Below are positions 62,501 through 64,000 of a stretch of DNA of 64,000 nt, in pieces. Both the position numbers and the translations under genes were made by a program. The DNA is from BP-133 sp040756995 (GTDB taxonomy: Bacteria > Actinomycetota > Acidimicrobiia > IMCC26256 > BP-133). The first letter of the stretch is position 1, and every line of letters begins with the position of its first letter. The notes under the pieces are model-generated. The model did no database searches and was not told where the DNA came from. It was given only the letters and a program-made list of their open reading frames with translations. Where the stretch lies: the NCBI GenBank assembly GCA_040756995.1, contig JBFLYK010000009.1:1-64000 (forward strand), written 5' to 3'.

Positions 62501-62935
62501 AAGGACGAGTACGAGGTGGCGCGCCTGCTCCTGGACCATCCCGCCGCCGACGGAAAGATCACCTGGCTCCTCCACCCGCCCGTCCTCCGCAGTCTCGGCC
62601 TTCGGCGCAAGGTTCATCTCGGCCCGTGGGCCACCCCGCTCCTCAAGGCCCTACGAGCGTGCCGGTGGTTGCGGGGAACACCGCTCGATCCGTTCGGCCA
62701 TACGAAGCTCCGTCGCCTCGAGCGCCACCTGCCGGCCGAGTACGCCGGCGCGATCCGTGCCCTGTTTCGCCAGCTCGATTCCACGACGCTCCCCAGCGCG
62801 GTTGACATCGCCCGCCTTCCGGACATGGTGCGCGGCTACGAGCATGTGAAGCTCAACGCCATCGCCTCCTACCGCCGGGAGCTAACCGCCCGAGTAAGCG
62901 ACTACGAGCAGAACGCGGCGCCGATCCAGCGCTGA
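59549..62935 (+). CDS. Indolepyruvate ferredoxin oxidoreductase-family 2-oxoacid oxidoreductase, fused subunits
   Basis: A 1,128-residue single-chain 2-oxoacid:acceptor oxidoreductase of the IorAB type. It carries an N-terminal pyrimidine-binding domain (GYQGSPLAGFDLEL, VHQPAVNEELAATAV), a TPP domain (CSGCPHSVSTQVP, then GIGCHSIV and GDGTFFHSGQLAVRAAV), a short cysteine cluster (NERVCEGCGDCQTKSNC) for an iron-sulfur centre and a gamma domain (RVAGVGGTGVVTLAHLLARAA). It should convert aryl- or branched-chain 2-oxo acids to acyl-CoA with CO2 release and electron transfer. ATG 59,549 is the start that best matches the family N-terminus, though its ribosome-binding site is weak. The divergent Lrp gene probably controls it. 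Confidence 0.9.
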   Translation: MVSVEAPSVQPDPGASSAGGHHLSGVQAVVATLFDVLRADRAAGRRTAAFVSGYQGSPLAGFDLELQRALRSDADVEVVHQPAVNEELAATAVMGSQLTATMTSARYDGVVGVWYGKAPGLDRAADALRHANWAGASRLGGAMALVGDDPAAKSSTLPSASERILADLGMPVLFPRNLAEIVELGRHAVALSRYSGAWVACKLVTTVADAQGTVSIAPAPPPVLPGGWEPPPVSGDLLTPTTIARQREVEGRRLTAAARYSDANELNRLVVDPARASLTLVAAGTVYTELVEALMLLGLGEEQLGNLGVRLAQIRMPFPLGSRFLRSVAAGTEEIIVVEERRDLVEGQILAGLARQRNGPAIIGRHDTDGVPFVPATETLDRRLLARLLQPVLASRFGDAVRPAPRERISIPVTAAAQRVPWFCSGCPHSVSTQVPPGTLVGAGIGCHSIVSFMPQERVGQIVGITQMGGEGAQWIGLAPFIDDNHLVQNLGDGTFFHSGQLAVRAAVAAGVPITFKILWNGASAMTGGQAVAGAAGTPLALAEMLVLEGVEKVVITTDDLTRYRRRPRRRASGRIEVRHREDILTVQGDLARLGGVTVLIHDQACATELRRARKRGLVARPKHAVVINERVCEGCGDCQTKSNCLSLQTVDTPLGPKTRIDAATCNVDLSCLAGDCPAFALVKVSPESKAEIVLPPDADALPTPPPAAYPVTIRVAGVGGTGVVTLAHLLARAAMLDGLGVWGLDQTGLSQKAGAVVSDLRFGPDADLRSNVLGDGEVDVLLAADLMATARPSVLVATDPTRTALVASVSSTLSGPMILGQSDRRIPLGELRDAVAGTCRSGGNFIDADAVARQAAGTAAVANVVLLGVAAQRGLLPVTIESLETAIRQNGVAVEQNLAAFRAGRSWTTGTGLRAQGDGSTGATDTGADPAALADDLEHYQSGRLATRFLQFVDETRAAEARAGGDGSLTAAVASGYYKLLAYKDEYEVARLLLDHPAADGKITWLLHPPVLRSLGLRRKVHLGPWATPLLKALRACRWLRGTPLDPFGHTKLRRLERHLPAEYAGAIRALFRQLDSTTLPSAVDIARLPDMVRGYEHVKLNAIASYRRELTARVSDYEQNAAPIQR

Positions 62936-63067
62936 CCGGCGTTGATATCCCTGGGGTCGGACCCAGCGACCGACTCAGCGCATGGCCATACGGGCACCCG
63001 GTCAGCATCGTGGCTGACTGGGGCGGCGCATTGTGTGGAACTAAGGCCGCCGTTCGCCGCTCTTCTC

Positions 63068-63090
63068 GTTTTCGACATCGTTTCGACAGC
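63068..63090 (+). repeat. Terminal repeat with paired TTTCGACA boxes, right end
   Basis: The sequence reads GTTTTCGACATCG then TTTCGACAGC, differing from the left-end copy (19,550-19,572) at one of 23 positions, and lies 128 bases inside the right attachment-site-like repeat. Likely recombinase arm site by symmetry. Confidence 0.5.
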
Positions 63091-63121
63091 GCGAGCGAAA
63101 AGCTGCCGTCATCACACGTCA

Positions 63122-63135
63122 GTAGTGATCACTAC
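63122..63135. promoter_or_regulatory. Perfect 14-base palindrome GTAGTGATCACTAC
   Basis: GTAGTGATCACTAC equals its own reverse complement and lies between the right terminal repeat and the right rnpB-tail copy. It may bind a dimeric protein such as a recombinase accessory factor. Nothing else supports a function. Confidence 0.4.
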
Positions 63136-63218
63136 AAGCGTGTCATTCTCGCGGGTCAACGGGCAATTCGTTGCGTTTCCCCCGGTCAAGGCTCCGGGCG
63201 CAACTGCCTGAGATCAAT

Positions 63219-63245
63219 ATCCGGCGTACAGGCCGGCTCACCACC
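63219..63245 (+). repeat. Right attachment-site-like repeat (orphan rnpB tail)
   Basis: A perfect 27-base copy of the rnpB 3' end (19,416-19,442) with no RNase P RNA in front of it. TTTT follows directly, as a terminator would after the native gene. It marks where the chromosome resumes after the island. Confidence 0.85.
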
Positions 63246-63388
63246 TTTTATGCCTCTGACCTGCATATATACGTTGCAGCGAATGCCGCAAGCAGGACAT
63301 AGGCAGCAAGAATTCCAGACTCCTACGACGAGGCGGCGTTCCTGTGCTGCTTGGGCAGCAATAGGCAGCAGAGCGATGCCCGGTACTC

Positions 63389-63405
63389 GCCGGCTCATCA
63401 CCACC
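63389..63405 (+). repeat. Degenerate third copy of the rnpB tail
   Basis: GCCGGCTCATCACCACC equals the rnpB 3' terminal GCCGGCTCACCACC apart from an inserted TCA-type triplet (GGCTCA-T-CACCACC). It lies 144 bases beyond the right repeat and may be a scar of an older insertion or chance. Confidence 0.3.
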
Positions 63406-63522
63406 GATCACCGGCTGCTTCCGCTGCCCCTGCCCCGTCCTGAGCAGAGGGCGTCCGCGTGCCCGGCGCCCCGTCGCCACAAGACGTCCGTGCTGGCCGG
63501 CGCCGGGTCCGTTGCGTCGAGC

Positions 63523-64000
63523 TCAGCTCTTGGCCGAGTTCGTCTGATCCAGCGCCGCTCGCAGGGCGCGGGCGAGCTCGGTGGCGGGAGCGGCGGCGAA
63601 GAAGTGCATGTAGTACAGGTGCGGATTGTCGTCGGTCATGTGGCTGTGGACCGCAGTGACGTCGACGCCTTTCGCGCGCAGCGTCCGGGTCACTGCTGCC
63701 ACCTCGGGTCCGAGCAGGGCGAAGTCGCCGGTGATGGCCGCTCGGCCGGCGCCCAGCGGTTGGAAGTTGATGACGGTGGCGACGCCGGTGGCGGGGGGAA
63801 GCGGCGTGGTGCCCATGGTGACCGGCTCGGCCCGCCCGATGGAGTACTTGTGCAGCCCGCCGCTGGTCTTGCCGGTCCGACCGAGGATGCGGTCGAGTTC
63901 GGCGGGGTCGAACCCGAGGTCTCCCTGGGGAGCGCTGGTGGACGGCGCGCCGAGGGGTGTGGCCGACGCCTCCAGCGCGGCGCGCACGCCCCGGGCGAGG
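63523..64000 (-). CDS. DUF1259 (LppY/LpqO-like) protein, C-terminal part (5' end outside window)
   Basis: The minus-strand frame stays open to the window edge, so the visible 159 residues are probably the C-terminal repeat of a longer protein. GKTSGGLHKYSIGRAE and the VTAVHSHMTDDNPHLYYMHF segment with its HxH pattern are hallmarks of DUF1259, known from mycobacterial lipoproteins LppY and LpqO, which usually carry two such domains. Function is unknown. It lies outside the island and represents the right chromosomal flank. Codon use is again strongly G/C-ending. Confidence 0.8.
   Translation of the reverse strand, partial: LARGVRAALEASATPLGAPSTSAPQGDLGFDPAELDRILGRTGKTSGGLHKYSIGRAEPVTMGTTPLPPATGVATVINFQPLGAGRAAITGDFALLGPEVAAVTRTLRAKGVDVTAVHSHMTDDNPHLYYMHFFAAAPATELARALRAALDQTNSAKS

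Larger units (their letters stand above)
19416..63245. mobile_element. Putative 43.8-kb genomic island integrated at the 3' end of rnpB
   Basis: The boundaries are the two 27-base direct repeats. Support: the right copy is only an rnpB tail fragment. Genes inside are visibly richer in A/T at third positions than the almost pure G/C-ending codons left of 19.4 kb. A TacAT-like module lies just inside the left end. Housekeeping functions (metK, ahcY, metF, fhs) appear as one catabolic-looking set. Two related 23-base sequences lie 107 bases inside the left repeat and 128 bases inside the right one. Against current mobility, no integrase, excisionase, relaxase or transposase is recognisable between the repeats. 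The element may be degraded, may use a recombinase in trans, or may be one end of a tandem array. Confidence 0.7.
62936..63522. other. Non-coding right end of the island and junction with chromosome
   Basis: No convincing gene. Left to right it holds the right TTTCGACA-type repeat (63,068-63,090), a 14-base perfect palindrome (63,122-63,135), the right rnpB-tail repeat (63,219-63,245) with a TTTT that may be the original rnpB terminator, and a degenerate rnpB-tail-like stretch (63,389-63,405). Short open frames here lack ribosome-binding sites and codon bias. Confidence 0.7.

Noticed and set aside
62942..63211. An 89-residue open frame after the 2-oxoacid oxidoreductase
   Set aside because: No ribosome-binding site, no domain, and it runs across the terminal repeat and palindrome. 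Better read as non-coding island end.

Overview
The window comes from a very high-GC actinobacterium. A WhiB-family regulator, dense four-base ATGA/GTGA gene overlaps, frequent GTG and TTG starts and strong G/C preference at third codon positions all point there. The mix of genes in the flanks (glycerol/ether-lipid locus, several branched-chain-type ABC transporters, a predicted F420-type luciferase-like oxidoreductase) would suit the Acidimicrobiia, but the sequence does not settle the class.

Positions 1-19,445 look like ordinary chromosome. They hold an unidentified partial gene, yjbQ, two small unknowns, a fused DEDD exonuclease/GIY-YIG protein, phhB, an XdhC-family protein, a complete livKHMGF-type transporter operon, trpD, a WhiB gene, a glycerol locus (glpD, an alkylglycerone-phosphate synthase-like FAD protein, a small membrane protein, glpK), a GGDEF-EAL protein and the RNase P RNA gene rnpB.

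The last 27 bases of rnpB (19,416-19,442) recur perfectly at 63,219-63,245. Between the copies lie about 43.8 kb that look visibly less G/C-biased than the left flank. I read this as a genomic island inserted at the 3' end of rnpB. No integrase is recognisable inside it. A TacA/TacT-like toxin-antitoxin pair sits just inside the left end, and similar 23-bp sequences containing two TTTCGACA boxes lie just inside both ends.

The island carries a coherent catabolic gene set. (a) 20.7-24.7 kb: a PucR-type regulator, a cytochrome P450 and a MetE-C-domain protein. (b) 24.8-35.2 kb, minus strand: a one-carbon and SAM-cycle operon with homocysteine methyltransferase, metK, fhs (disrupted in this assembly by a G/C tract), a methyltransferase-like protein, a second MetE-like protein, ahcY, metF, an adenosine-kinase-like protein and a formimidoyl-THF cyclodeaminase domain protein. 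(c) 35.4-43.4 kb, minus strand: a branched-chain-type ABC transporter with fused LivHM, two unknown membrane-associated proteins and a third MetE-like protein. (d) 43.6-49.9 kb: a three-subunit molybdenum hydroxylase with a homoserine-kinase-like gene, divergent from a second PucR regulator. (e) 49.9-56.3 kb, minus strand: a mirror-symmetric operon DUF917-HyuA-luciferase-like oxidoreductase-HyuA-DUF917. (f) 56.5-62.9 kb: a cysteine-synthase-like enzyme, a Leu/Val/Phe-type dehydrogenase, a HapK-like small protein, an Lrp regulator and a 2-oxoacid:ferredoxin oxidoreductase.

My working interpretation is an integrated island for import and breakdown of a methylated nitrogen heterocycle or amino-acid-like compound. 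Methyl groups would pass to homocysteine and through the SAM cycle, and ring carbons would pass to tetrahydrofolate. That assignment is inference. The gene identities are mostly secure at family level. The right flank beyond 63,245 shows only an intergenic stretch and a truncated DUF1259 (LppY/LpqO-like) gene.
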